DNA from: Paenibacillus lentus
GTDB lineage: Bacteria > Bacillota > Bacilli > Paenibacillales > Paenibacillaceae
Reading direction: 5' to 3'
DNA length: 64,000 bases
Assembly (NCBI RefSeq): GCF_003931855.1
Contig: NZ_CP034248.1
Coordinates: forward strand, 2,046,001 to 2,110,000
Shown here: positions 43,124 through 52,037 of the stretch, in pieces
Position numbering within the stretch: position 1 is the first letter of the stretch
Layout of the letters: every line of letters begins with the position of its first letter
Program-made: the position numbers and the translations under genes
Notes under the pieces: model-generated
What the model saw: the letters and a program-made list of their open reading frames with translations, nothing else
Told to the model about the DNA's origin: nothing
Databases searched by the model: none

Positions 43124-45907
43124 GTGGCTTTGCGGACATCAGTCGGATTGCGTTGGTTGAACCAACCATCCATTCCTGTCGGAGTAACCTGGGGAATCCC
43201 CTGGGCAAAAGGTGTGCTAGGCCGGGAGGGGCTGTCTGAGCTTTCTTTGATTAGCGGTGATTCGGAATCAAACTTTCAATTGCTGTGTCGTGAGTTTGGC
43301 AAGAGTGCAGGCGGTGAAGGTAATAAGCAGGCGGAAAATGCTCGGATTGTTCAGAATGCTGTGAATGCTGAAAATGTCGTAAATGCCGGATGTGCCACAA
43401 ATAGCGCAAGTGCTGCAATTAGCAAAAATGCCGGGAGTGCGAGCAAGTTCCCTTTGCAGAGCTGGGCAACGGCCTATTGGCCGGATGGGAGCGTGAAATG
43501 GACCGCTCATGCTACCGTTGCTTCATCTGAGGAAGACCAGGCTGAACGTGGAACTGCTGTTGTTGTGAGAGAGACGAAGGAAACCGTTATTGTTGACACG
43601 GGAGTCATCGTTTGCACGATCAACAAGCAGGGGCGAGGGATTATTCGCAGTATCGTCCAAACAGGATCGGGCAGTATGGTTTGCAGTAGTGGAGAATTAG
43701 TATGCATCCGTGAAGAAACAAGTTCGGGTTCCGGCCTGCGTACCATGAAGGAAGAGAAGTTTATCGGCAGCACGCTGCGGGTTAAGGTGGAGCAGCAGGG
43801 GCCGGTGCGCGCCGTAGTGAGATTGGATGGCAGGCACCAGTCTATTGCGGGAGGAAAGCGGCAATGGCTGCCCTTCACGCTTCGTCTATATTTTTACGCC
43901 GGATTATCGTCAATTCGAATGGTGCATACCTTTTTTTATGATGGCAATCCGCATCATGATTTTGTGAGAGGGCTGGGAATTTCCTTCACGGTTCCGCTGC
44001 AGGGCGCTTTATATAATCGGCATGTTGGGTTTGCTGGAGATCGCGGTTTGTTCAGCGAGTCACCGAAGACTCTCCATACCCGTCGGACGAAGGGACGCTA
44101 TCGAGAGCTGTATGCCGCACAGATTGAAGGCAGGACGGTTCAATTTGAGTCGGATCAAGATGCATACTTTCTTGGTCTGCTTGACGATTCAGCGTCTTGG
44201 GACAGCTATAAGCTTGTACAGGAAAGCTCTGAGCATTACCGGATTTTCAAGCGGACGACAGAGGGCTGCAGCTGGGTTAAGGTGACGGATGGAAAAAGAG
44301 CCCGCGGGCTCGGATATGTTGGCGGCGAAGGCGGCGGGCTTGCTGCCGGGTTGAAGGACTTCTGGCAGAAAGCTCCCTCGGGCATGGAAATCCATGCAGC
44401 GACCGAGAATGAGGCCGAGTTCGTAGTATGGTTCTGGTCGCCGGATGCGCCAGCCATGGATCTGAGGCATTACGATACGAAGACTCATGTAGAATCGGCG
44501 TATGAAGGAGCCGAGGAGATGCGAGCCACGCCTTACGGTATCGCGAACACGAGTGAACTGATGATTTGGTGCATGGAGGAGACGCCAGGGCTGGAGCAGC
44601 TTGGGCGCATGGCTGCGGAAGCAGCTGCACCGGCTCGGCTTGTTTGCGACCCGGCCTACTATCATGAGGCGGGCGCCTTCGGCATTTGGAGCTTGCCTGA
44701 TCGGAGCACGCCTGCCAAGGCCTATTTAGAGGATCGGCTAGACGGGATTATCGCTTTCTACAAGGCCGAGGTGGAGCAGCGAAAATGGTATGGCTTCTGG
44801 GACTATGGCGATTATATGCACAGCTATGATCCCATCAGGCATGTATGGAACTATGATTTGGGCGGGTGCGCATGGCAGAATACAGAGCTCGTCCCGAATA
44901 TGTGGCTCTGGCTGATGTTTCTCCGCTCGGGGCGGGCTGACGTCTTTCGGATGGCCGAGGCGATGACCCGGCATACAAGTGAGGTCGACGTCTATCACTT
45001 CGGCGAATATGCGGGCCTCGGTTCGCGGCATAATGTGATGCATTGGGGCTGCGGCTGCAAGGAAGCGCGGATCGCGATGGCGGGTCTGCATCGCTATTAT
45101 TATTATTTAACTGCTGACGAACGAATCGGGGACATTCTCGACGAGGTGAAGGATGCCGATTATTCAACGGTCACGCTGGATCCGATGCGAGCCTACTTTC
45201 CAAAGGATGAGCATCCGACGCATATCCGGGTCGGCCCGGATTGGGCTGCGTTCAGCTCCAACTGGATGACTCGCTGGGAACGCTTCGAGGATACGTCGTA
45301 CCGGGATAAAATCCTGAGGGGCATCAATAGCATCAAGGCCGCCAATTTCCGGCTCATTTCCGGTCCTACTTACGGTTATGATCCAAAGACGGGGATTCTT
45401 ACAGGTATGGGCGATGACAATTGGGGCCGGCATTTGGCCATATGCATGGGCGGACCGCAAATTTGGTTCGAGCTGGCGGGTCTGCTTGAAGATCCCGAAT
45501 GGGAGGATATGCTGGCCGAGTTCGGCGTGTTCTACAATTTGTCGGATGAGAAGAAGCTGGCTTTGACTGGTGGAGCCATCGGCGGCAATAAGCAGCGGTT
45601 CGAGCATCCGGTGCTCAGTGTGGCGATTGCGGCGTATGGCGCCTATTATCGACAGGATGCCGAAGTGGCCGCGCAGTGCTGGGCGATTTTGCTGGAGAAC
45701 AACTTTGCCCGGGTTAACCTGCAGGAGGCTGCTGTGCCTGTTATTCATTTAGATGAATTGTTGGAAATTGAATGGATGAATACAAATGAGGCTTCTCAGT
45801 GGTCTATCAATACGATTATAAGCTTAGAGCTAATCGCCGATGTATTGCCGCCACAGATACCGGGGCAAGAGCAGGAACAAAAAGAAGAGGGAGACAATCG
45901 GGAATAA
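43124..45907 (+). CDS. PL26-like exo-rhamnogalacturonan lyase family protein
   Basis: Large protein of 927 residues without a signal peptide. It resembles the PcRGLX (PL26) family, which cleaves rhamnogalacturonan I by beta-elimination from the chain end. Supporting stretches are PVGVTWGIPWAKGVL, LQSWATAYWPDGSVKWTAHA, WYGFWDYGDYMHSYDPIRHVWNYDLGG and NVMHWGCGCKEARIAMAGLHRYYY. Residues ~66-105 hold an Ala/Asn-rich low-complexity insert (NAVNAENVVNAGCATNSASA) that interrupts the N-terminal domain. The C-terminal tail is Gln/Glu-rich. GTG at 43124 has AAGGAG 10 bases upstream. First gene of a five-gene operon with DUF1961, deacetylase, FG-GAP-like and GH105 genes. Family call rests on recall of motifs. 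Confidence 0.8.
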   Translation: MALRTSVGLRWLNQPSIPVGVTWGIPWAKGVLGREGLSELSLISGDSESNFQLLCREFGKSAGGEGNKQAENARIVQNAVNAENVVNAGCATNSASAAISKNAGSASKFPLQSWATAYWPDGSVKWTAHATVASSEEDQAERGTAVVVRETKETVIVDTGVIVCTINKQGRGIIRSIVQTGSGSMVCSSGELVCIREETSSGSGLRTMKEEKFIGSTLRVKVEQQGPVRAVVRLDGRHQSIAGGKRQWLPFTLRLYFYAGLSSIRMVHTFFYDGNPHHDFVRGLGISFTVPLQGALYNRHVGFAGDRGLFSESPKTLHTRRTKGRYRELYAAQIEGRTVQFESDQDAYFLGLLDDSASWDSYKLVQESSEHYRIFKRTTEGCSWVKVTDGKRARGLGYVGGEGGGLAAGLKDFWQKAPSGMEIHAATENEAEFVVWFWSPDAPAMDLRHYDTKTHVESAYEGAEEMRATPYGIANTSELMIWCMEETPGLEQLGRMAAEAAAPARLVCDPAYYHEAGAFGIWSLPDRSTPAKAYLEDRLDGIIAFYKAEVEQRKWYGFWDYGDYMHSYDPIRHVWNYDLGGCAWQNTELVPNMWLWLMFLRSGRADVFRMAEAMTRHTSEVDVYHFGEYAGLGSRHNVMHWGCGCKEARIAMAGLHRYYYYLTADERIGDILDEVKDADYSTVTLDPMRAYFPKDEHPTHIRVGPDWAAFSSNWMTRWERFEDTSYRDKILRGINSIKAANFRLISGPTYGYDPKTGILTGMGDDNWGRHLAICMGGPQIWFELAGLLEDPEWEDMLAEFGVFYNLSDEKKLALTGGAIGGNKQRFEHPVLSVAIAAYGAYYRQDAEVAAQCWAILLENNFARVNLQEAAVPVIHLDELLEIEWMNTNEASQWSINTIISLELIADVLPPQIPGQEQEQKEEGDNRE

Positions 45908-46084
45908 GAGCAGGCATAGAATCAGGAATAGAAGTGGATGCAGAAGTAGGAGTAGAAGCAGAAGTAAAAGTAGAAGTAGAAGTAGAAGTAGAAGTAGAAG
46001 TAGAAGTGAGGTAGGAGCAAGAGAGATAGTGATAGAGGAAAAGCAAGAAATGCAGGAACAGCAACAGCAACAGGAACAGCAGCA
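45908..46084 (+). repeat. Purine-rich hexanucleotide microsatellite region
   Basis: The spacer between the PL26-like and DUF1961 genes is dominated by GTAGAA-type repeats, about six to seven near-perfect units at 45969-46008 with degenerate units on both sides, then CAG/CAA repeats at 46048-46084. Frames stay open through it on both strands because of the period; these frames are not treated as genes. Confidence 0.8.
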
Positions 46085-46105
46085 ATGGCGGAGGAGGTGG
46101 CTTTA

Positions 46106-46804
46106 GTGAATACCAACAGGAGTGGCTTGATCCCGCAGCATTGGGAGCAGTTGTATTTCAATCCGCTGCAATCGGCAGAGGATGTGGCGGAATTTCGGAT
46201 GGAAGGAGAAGGTGCGGTAACCTTTCCCAGAGGGTGGATGCGCCTGGAAAGCACCCGTAGCGCGGCAGAGGGTCAGAGGGCAAATTTGGTATTTTGGTGT
46301 CCAGAGGAGCTGCCGGCAGATATCGCGATTTCCTGGCGCTTTCGGCCGATTCGGGAGCCGGGGCTGGCTATATTGTTTTTTAGCGCAAGGGGAACGGAAG
46401 GGAGGGATTTATTCGATTCGTCGCTGTCGCGGCGGACAGGCGAATACGAACAGTACCATCATGGGGAGATGAATGCTCTTCATATATCTTATTTTCGCCG
46501 AATGTGGGCTGAGGAACGGCAGTTTCATACCTGCAATTTACGGAAGAGCTATGGCTTCCATTTGGTTGCCCAGGGGGCCGATCCGCTGCCGGGAGTTCAT
46601 GATGCGGCTGATTTTTACCACATGCTTGTTCTGAAAAAAGGTTCATCGATTACGTTCGCCATCAATGATCTACAAGTGCTGTCCTGGGAGGATGACGGCG
46701 CAGCATATGGGCCGCTCCTGGCCGGGGGGAAGCTGGGCTTCCGGCAGATGGCGCCGCTGATCGCAGAATATGCAGAGCTCATCGTATACGGGGCTTCGCC
46801 CTAA
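46106..46804 (+). CDS. DUF1961 family protein (YesU-like)
   Basis: 232 residues. The pattern IPQHWEQLYFNPLQSAEDVAEFRMEGEGAVTFPRGWMRLES (opening region), HGEMNALHISYFRRMW and FHTCNLRKSYGFHLVAQGADPLP is that of the DUF1961 family, whose member YesU sits in the B. subtilis rhamnogalacturonan cluster and has a concanavalin-like jelly-roll fold. Activity is not established; a role in carbohydrate binding or in trimming a pectic oligosaccharide is likely. The GTG at 46106 has GAGGAGGT 7 bases upstream, better than the ATG at 46085. Second gene of the operon. Confidence 0.85.
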   Translation: MNTNRSGLIPQHWEQLYFNPLQSAEDVAEFRMEGEGAVTFPRGWMRLESTRSAAEGQRANLVFWCPEELPADIAISWRFRPIREPGLAILFFSARGTEGRDLFDSSLSRRTGEYEQYHHGEMNALHISYFRRMWAEERQFHTCNLRKSYGFHLVAQGADPLPGVHDAADFYHMLVLKKGSSITFAINDLQVLSWEDDGAAYGPLLAGGKLGFRQMAPLIAEYAELIVYGASP

Positions 46805-46821
46805 AAAGGAGGCGGTGAATC

Positions 46822-47631
46822 ATGGCTTTGCCGAATATTAATTTTTGCTATCCACAGGGTAAGCATAAGGCGCTAACTATGAGTTATGACGATGGGCGGA
46901 GGGCGGATAAGAGACTCATCGGAATTTTTAATCGTTACGGCGTGCGTGGAACTTTTCATATTAATTCTGGACTGCTGGGAGGCGATGATCGGTTAACTGC
47001 GGAGGAGGCGGTTGCCCTGTACCGGGGGCATGAAGTGTCTGTGCATACGGTGACGCACCCGACGTTAAGCCGCTGTCCAATGGAACAGGTCGTCGATGAG
47101 ATCATGGAGGATCGCAAGACACTCGAACGGCTATTCCAAACTACCGTGCGCGGAATGTCCTATCCGAACGGTTCTTATAGTCAAGAAATCGTGAAATTGC
47201 TACCGCACCTAGGAATAGAGTATGCGCGAACGGTGCAAACGACACATGGCGGCTTTGGATTGCCAGAGGATTGGCTGCAATGGCGGGCCACTTGCCATCA
47301 TAACGACCATCTGCTGGAGCATGCGGAGGCATTTGTAGGACTGCATAAGCGTCAGTATCTCTACTTAATGTATGTTTGGGGTCATAGCTATGAGTTTGAC
47401 CATGACAACAATTGGGAGCTGATAGAGCAGTTTTGTAAAGCAGTTGGCGGGCAAGACGATATTTGGTATGCGACGAATATTGAAATTGTGGACTATATGA
47501 AGGCCTGCAAATGGCTTAAGTTCGCCGCGAGTCGAGAGTTTGCACATAACCTAGGGGCGTTGCCGATTTGGTTGGACGTGGATGGAAGAATCGTAGAAAT
47601 TCCCGGCGGAAGCCAGGTGAGCTTGATCTAA
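46822..47631 (+). CDS. Polysaccharide deacetylase-like protein (NodB fold)
   Basis: 269 residues, cytoplasmic. NodB motif 1 is MSYDDG with the Asp pair D23/D24; motif 2 is the metal-binding H75-x3-H79 in SVHTVTH; MSYPNGSY corresponds to motif 3. These suggest a divalent-metal de-N- or de-O-acetylase. In a rhamnogalacturonan operon an O-acetyl esterase role on imported oligosaccharides is the most sensible reading, taking the place of YesT/YesY; this is inference. ATG at 46822 is preceded by AAGGAGGCGGTG, 17 bases after the DUF1961 stop. Confidence 0.85.
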   Translation: MALPNINFCYPQGKHKALTMSYDDGRRADKRLIGIFNRYGVRGTFHINSGLLGGDDRLTAEEAVALYRGHEVSVHTVTHPTLSRCPMEQVVDEIMEDRKTLERLFQTTVRGMSYPNGSYSQEIVKLLPHLGIEYARTVQTTHGGFGLPEDWLQWRATCHHNDHLLEHAEAFVGLHKRQYLYLMYVWGHSYEFDHDNNWELIEQFCKAVGGQDDIWYATNIEIVDYMKACKWLKFAASREFAHNLGALPIWLDVDGRIVEIPGGSQVSLI

Positions 47632-47695
47632 TGGGTATGGGACGTTCAAAGCAACCGAAAGAGTATGGGGAGTAAGAATGAGAAGGAGAGATGAA

Positions 47696-49084
47696 ATGAA
47701 GCTTTCAGCTAATACTGAAGGAAATCTTCACGAAGGAAGCGGTAAGGACATCGGACTCGAAAAAAGCAGGTGCGATCAGCCCATTCAGCATGATGAGCAA
47801 AATCAGCATGGCCAGGAGCCCTTTCAACTAGCGAGCATTGATATAAGCGCCTCCGGGCCGAGATGCAAAATGCTGCTCGGCGACCTTAACGGAGATGGAC
47901 GGGCTGAACTGCTGCTCGTCCAGCCGGACAATCGTCAAGATGTCCGCTACATCCCCCACCAGGTACAATGTCTCACGGCTTATGATTTGAATGGCAATAT
48001 GCTGTGGCAGCGGGGGAAGCCCAGTCTAGAAGCAGGAAGTCAGGGCTCTGACTATCCAGCGCAAATTTATGATATCGACGATGACGGCTGTCTAGAGGTG
48101 CTATGCGTTATGGATGGCCGGTTCCATATTATAGATGGCGCGACCGGAGCGATCAAGGAAGTGCATGATTTACCGGATCCGCATGCGCATGACTGTATCA
48201 TCATTGCCAACTTATCCGGCGGCGAACATGCTTCGGATATTATTCTGAAGGATCGTTACCATAAAATGTGGGCGCTGAACCGGAATTTTGAGCTGCTTTG
48301 GATGCATGAGGGGAATGTTGGACATTTTCCATGGGCCAGCGACTTGAACGGCGATGGCTACGACGAAGTGATGGCCGGTTATGATTTATTGGATCATCGG
48401 GGCAATGTGCTCTGGAGCTGCCGCGACCTTGAAGATCATGCCGATTGTATATGGGTCGGGGATGTGAACGGTGACGGCGTACCGGAGTTGGTCATTGGCG
48501 GCAGTGTTACTGTGATGTATGACAGAGATGGACAAGAGCAGTGGAGATATGAGGGTTCGATCGAGTCGCAGCATATCGCGCTGGGCCGATTCAGGCCTGA
48601 CCTGCCGGGGCTGCAAATCGCCGGGCTGGATCGGATGGTTCGTGAAGATGACGGAAAAGGACTAAAGGGAAAAGACGCATTGTTCTTAGTCGATAGCCAA
48701 GGAAATGAGCTGTGGAAGGAGGAGCGGAAGACGAGCGGCTGGCTGACTATCGCTGAAACATTAAGCAATTGGCGCATAGGAGCTCCAGATTACATTCTTG
48801 CCTATCGCCGAGGAGGAGGGGTGTATCCGGCTCTGTATGACGGTTACCAGAACGTCGTGGCCGAGTTCCCTCACGAGGGCTATGCGGTCCATGGCGACCT
48901 GCTGGGCCTTGGAACCGAGCAGGTTGTCATCTATGACGATGAGCTGGCGGTGATTTATTCCAGCAAGCAGATGGATTTATCAGTGCCGCCGTCCGGCGTA
49001 TCGCAGCCTCATCCGAAGCGTTTATACAATTCAACTTTATATCCGGGAGGAGAAGTGAATGCAGACCTATTTTCCCGCGCATGA
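47696..49084 (+). CDS. FG-GAP/VCBS-like beta-propeller protein, cytoplasmic
   Basis: 462 residues. Repeated calcium-loop motifs (GDLNGDGRAELLLV, YDIDDDGCLEVLCV, SDLNGDGYDEVMAG, GDVNGDGVPELVIG) spaced 60-100 residues apart define propeller blades. There is no signal peptide; the first ~45 residues are polar and probably disordered. Such propellers form the catalytic body of PL11 rhamnogalacturonan lyases, but this protein is shorter than PL11 enzymes and I do not recognise their active site. It may bind or process the same oligosaccharide. ATG at 47696 has AAGGAG 7 bases upstream. Its last 26 bases overlap the GH105 gene. Confidence 0.7.
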   Translation: MKLSANTEGNLHEGSGKDIGLEKSRCDQPIQHDEQNQHGQEPFQLASIDISASGPRCKMLLGDLNGDGRAELLLVQPDNRQDVRYIPHQVQCLTAYDLNGNMLWQRGKPSLEAGSQGSDYPAQIYDIDDDGCLEVLCVMDGRFHIIDGATGAIKEVHDLPDPHAHDCIIIANLSGGEHASDIILKDRYHKMWALNRNFELLWMHEGNVGHFPWASDLNGDGYDEVMAGYDLLDHRGNVLWSCRDLEDHADCIWVGDVNGDGVPELVIGGSVTVMYDRDGQEQWRYEGSIESQHIALGRFRPDLPGLQIAGLDRMVREDDGKGLKGKDALFLVDSQGNELWKEERKTSGWLTIAETLSNWRIGAPDYILAYRRGGGVYPALYDGYQNVVAEFPHEGYAVHGDLLGLGTEQVVIYDDELAVIYSSKQMDLSVPPSGVSQPHPKRLYNSTLYPGGEVNADLFSRA

Positions 49085-51314
49085 TTCGATCGCAAGATAT
49101 GCTGCAGGGCAAACGAGGCGGGTGCTCGCTACTGTAGCCAACCGCTACATCGGGGCGCATCCTCAGGAGCCTTTGGTATATCGTGTTCATTCCCGCCGAG
49201 GCTTCCGCCGTTTGGAGGATTGCCGTTACGATATGGACTTGATGCAACGATGGCCGGAGCTGTCTGTCGGACAGTTTGTTTATGTGTGGGGTATGCTGTG
49301 GGCGGAACGAGATGGCGAGACGCCATTTGCGGTTAACTGCTACGGCCCGGTTAAAATCTATATCAATGGATGCCTGGCCTTCCAATCGAATTTGAATGAT
49401 GATGTGTTCCCGGACAGGCGAGCCTTTTTTCGCGCTAAAACAAGGAAAGGCCGCAATGATATCGTTCTGGAATTTGTTGCGGTAGGCACGGGCTGCGGTG
49501 GAGTTTTCGGCACAGGAAGCGTCAAGGGAGCGCCGATGCATTTCCTGAATCCCACAAGTGAAGGGCGAGGTGGCGAAGGCTGGGTTTACAGCGAGCCGCA
49601 GCAGGCGCCCTGGCGTAGATTGCCAGGCTTCACTGGTACGGGAGAGATGGATCACGATTCATATGAGCTTGATTGTAACGGTGTTCCTACCTCTGTCCGC
49701 TTATATGAATGTAGTGAATGTACGGTGTGGCATCCTCAGGAGCAATGGTCGGCTGAGGAGCTTGGAAGCGGATGCTTCCATCGTTTGTTCGGGACGAAAC
49801 CTGATGCAAAGGCGTTCGCCTGGTGCAAGTTGGAGCTGCGCGGAGCTTTGCGAGCCAATCTACGGCTTGAAGGCCGTTATTCGGGAGAGATTGCCGTTTA
49901 TGTTGGGGGTAAGCTTGTTTTCCGAGGCGAAAAGTGGAGCGGGCGGATTGATATTTCGCTGCAGGGCATCGGATTCGGGACGTATGATCTCGTTGTAGAG
50001 TCCACTTGTCTCGGGGAGGACTGGGGATTTGAATTGAGTGAGCCTCAAATTACATCTGCATCTTCGCCGCGGGCTATCATTCGGTTTGCGGAACCTATCC
50101 CCATTGAGGGAATGACGGACAACTGGCTGTATCTCGGCGCATTTTCAGCAGGAAATGCGCCCCAGGCTACTGAGATTTTGGAGATGGAGCGGCTGTTCGG
50201 GCTAGGGGAAAATACAACTTACTGGCGGGTGGATCGCCCAGAGTGCTGGGTCAGGCCGTATTTGGAAAGTCCGCTCTATGGCAGATGGAATTATCCTCTG
50301 GGGGTAACGCTATATGGGCTGTTAAGAACGGGAGAGGCACTGTCGGAACCGCATTATACGAAGTATGCCGCAGAACATATCGAGCAGTGCAGTAAGTGGC
50401 ATGAATATACCCAGTGGGACCGAGACCGTTATGGGGCGCCCGGATTGAATCATCAGCTGAGCTTGATCGATTCCCTGGACGATTGCGGCTCCTTTGGTGC
50501 GGCAATGCTTACGGCGAATCAGCTTCGCCCCATAATAGGCGTGGAGAGAGCGGCTGCCCATATCGCCCATTACATAACGGACGTGCAGGATCGCCTACCG
50601 GATGGAACGTTGTACCGGACTCGCGGCACGGTAGATTTTATGAAGGAAACGGTATGGTGCGATGATTTGTATATGAGCACCCCGTTTCTATGCAAGTATT
50701 ACGAGTTGACCGGAGAAGAGCGTTATCTTAATGATGCGGCTTCTCAGTTTTTGCGTTATAAGGAGCGTTTGTTCATCACTGAGCTTGGGATCATGCATCA
50801 TGTCTTCGATGACAAATTTGGAAAGCCGAACGGCGTGCCTTGGGGGCGGGGTAACGGTTGGGTCATCTTCTCACTGACTGAGCTGTTGACGATTATGCCA
50901 CCAGAGCATAAGCTTCGGCCGAAGCTGCTGGAATTTTATCGCGAACTTAGCGAAGGATACCGCAAGCTGCAGAGTGCAAACGGGCTGTGGCATCAGGTGC
51001 TCACAGATTGCGAATCCTATGCCGAGGCTTCTTGTACGGCCATGTTTATATACGCTTTTGCTCAGGGGGTTCGTAACGGCTGGCTGGTAGAGCCGGATTT
51101 GTATCTCGAGGCAGCCGTAAAAGGCTGGAAGGGATTAACCGAAGCATGCATTGATAGACAGGGCAACGTATATGGCGTATGTCGGGGATCGGGATATTCT
51201 TTCAATCAACTGTACTATAAGGAGGAGCTCGATTGGCAGCTGAATGATACGCATGGCATTGGAATTGTGCTGTTGGCGGGGATAGAAATTCTACAACTGG
51301 AGGCCAGCTTATAG
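49059..51314 (+). CDS. GH105 unsaturated rhamnogalacturonyl hydrolase with N-terminal extension
   Basis: 751 residues. The C-terminal ~370 residues are an (alpha/alpha)6 barrel of the GH88/GH105 group, with Asp pairs D474/D475 in LDDCGSFG and D535/D536 in WCDDLYMS, and WGRGNGWVIFSL. It hydrolyses the 4,5-unsaturated galacturonyl residue that lyases leave on oligosaccharides, as YteR and YesR do. The N-terminal ~340 residues are an additional beta-rich region (FAVNCYGPVKIYINGCLAFQSN, GRYSGEIAVYVGGKLVFRGE) resembling sugar-binding jelly rolls; YteR-type enzymes of about 370 residues lack it. No signal peptide. Start ATG follows GGGAGGAG by 6 bases. Last gene of the operon. Confidence 0.88.
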   Translation: MQTYFPAHDSIARYAAGQTRRVLATVANRYIGAHPQEPLVYRVHSRRGFRRLEDCRYDMDLMQRWPELSVGQFVYVWGMLWAERDGETPFAVNCYGPVKIYINGCLAFQSNLNDDVFPDRRAFFRAKTRKGRNDIVLEFVAVGTGCGGVFGTGSVKGAPMHFLNPTSEGRGGEGWVYSEPQQAPWRRLPGFTGTGEMDHDSYELDCNGVPTSVRLYECSECTVWHPQEQWSAEELGSGCFHRLFGTKPDAKAFAWCKLELRGALRANLRLEGRYSGEIAVYVGGKLVFRGEKWSGRIDISLQGIGFGTYDLVVESTCLGEDWGFELSEPQITSASSPRAIIRFAEPIPIEGMTDNWLYLGAFSAGNAPQATEILEMERLFGLGENTTYWRVDRPECWVRPYLESPLYGRWNYPLGVTLYGLLRTGEALSEPHYTKYAAEHIEQCSKWHEYTQWDRDRYGAPGLNHQLSLIDSLDDCGSFGAAMLTANQLRPIIGVERAAAHIAHYITDVQDRLPDGTLYRTRGTVDFMKETVWCDDLYMSTPFLCKYYELTGEERYLNDAASQFLRYKERLFITELGIMHHVFDDKFGKPNGVPWGRGNGWVIFSLTELLTIMPPEHKLRPKLLEFYRELSEGYRKLQSANGLWHQVLTDCESYAEASCTAMFIYAFAQGVRNGWLVEPDLYLEAAVKGWKGLTEACIDRQGNVYGVCRGSGYSFNQLYYKEELDWQLNDTHGIGIVLLAGIEILQLEASL

Positions 51315-51402
51315 AATAATGATAATTGCTTGCAAATATGGTACCATATTTAATGGCTATTTGTTTACGTATGCTCAAGCCTTTAGGTGTGGAGGGATCA
51401 TT

Positions 51403-51792
51403 ATGCAGGACGAATATACACGAAAGCTGGAGGATCAGAAAGGTTTATTCAAGCAGCTTGGCATAAAGCTGGACGCCCTGACCATTCATGAGAAAGATTT
51501 TGATGTGAAGATGCGCGGGTATGAGAAAGAGGAAGTAGACCGTTTCCTGGATGATATTATCGTTGATTATGAAAGATTTTATGATATCATCACGGATTTG
51601 TTGGATAAATATAAGGAAATCCAGCGCCGTCAGGCTTATCTTGAAGAAGAGAAGAAGGCGTTATCCTTCCGCAAGGTAAATAACGATCCCGGAAATGTCA
51701 TAGATCGTCAGCTCGTAGAGGACGGGATTCGGCAAATGGAGCGCAGCCTGGAGCAATTTAAACTGCATATTCGCAAGGAATTCGATGTTTAG
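51403..51792 (+). CDS. DivIVA/GpsB-family cell division protein
   Basis: 129 residues. The N-terminal segment LTIHEKDFDVKMRGYEKEEVDRFLDDIIVDYERFYDI matches the lipid-binding DivIVA/GpsB domain in two adjoining parts; it is closer to GpsB than to full DivIVA. A coiled coil follows (EIQRRQAYLEEEKKAL), and a C-terminal helix (IRQMERSLEQFKLHIRKEF) may trimerise. GpsB acts at the septum, coordinating penicillin-binding proteins. ATG at 51403 has GGAGGG 6 bases upstream. The gene is independent of the pectin operon and ends in its own terminator. Confidence 0.85.
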   Translation: MQDEYTRKLEDQKGLFKQLGIKLDALTIHEKDFDVKMRGYEKEEVDRFLDDIIVDYERFYDIITDLLDKYKEIQRRQAYLEEEKKALSFRKVNNDPGNVIDRQLVEDGIRQMERSLEQFKLHIRKEFDV

Positions 51793-51795
51793 GTG

Positions 51796-51827
51796 GAACT
51801 GGTGCTCGGGCGCCGGTTCTTTTTTTG
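51796..51827 (+). terminator. Terminator after the GpsB-like gene
   Basis: GAACTGGTGC TCGG GCGCCGGTTC followed by seven T. Confidence 0.9.
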
Positions 51828-51900
51828 CATAAAAAGAGTGTGTTTTGCGCAAAATTTCACTAAAGAGTCGTTCCTTCATAGGATGTTCATGCATTATTCG

Positions 51901-51956
51901 TTGCATAGAACGGGAGAACATGGTATTATATATCTAAGATTTAGATCTAGTCTAAA
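51901..51956 (+). promoter_or_regulatory. dps promoter with PerR-like inverted repeat
   Basis: TTGCAT (51901-51906), 17-bp spacer, TATTAT (51924-51929). Just downstream, TTTAGA-TCTAG-TCTAAA (51940-51956) is an inverted repeat that loosely matches the 15-bp Per box. PerR control of dps/mrgA is known in Bacillus, so peroxide-responsive repression is plausible. Confidence 0.5.
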
Positions 51957-52037
51957 TTTAAAATATTCTAAAGAAATGAGACTCTTTCGGCTAGACTAAT
52001 GAGTATCATATTTTGAATTGAATGGAGGAACTATAAA

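Noticed and set aside
45799-46106. Arg/Ser-rich and Glu/Val-rich frames over the GTAGAA repeats
   Set aside because: Repeats of period six keep all frames open; the translations are trivial dipeptide repeats overlapping real genes.
51330-51362. ATATGGTACCATAT palindrome before the GpsB-like gene as an operator
   Set aside because: Short AT-rich palindrome with no candidate regulator; may be chance.
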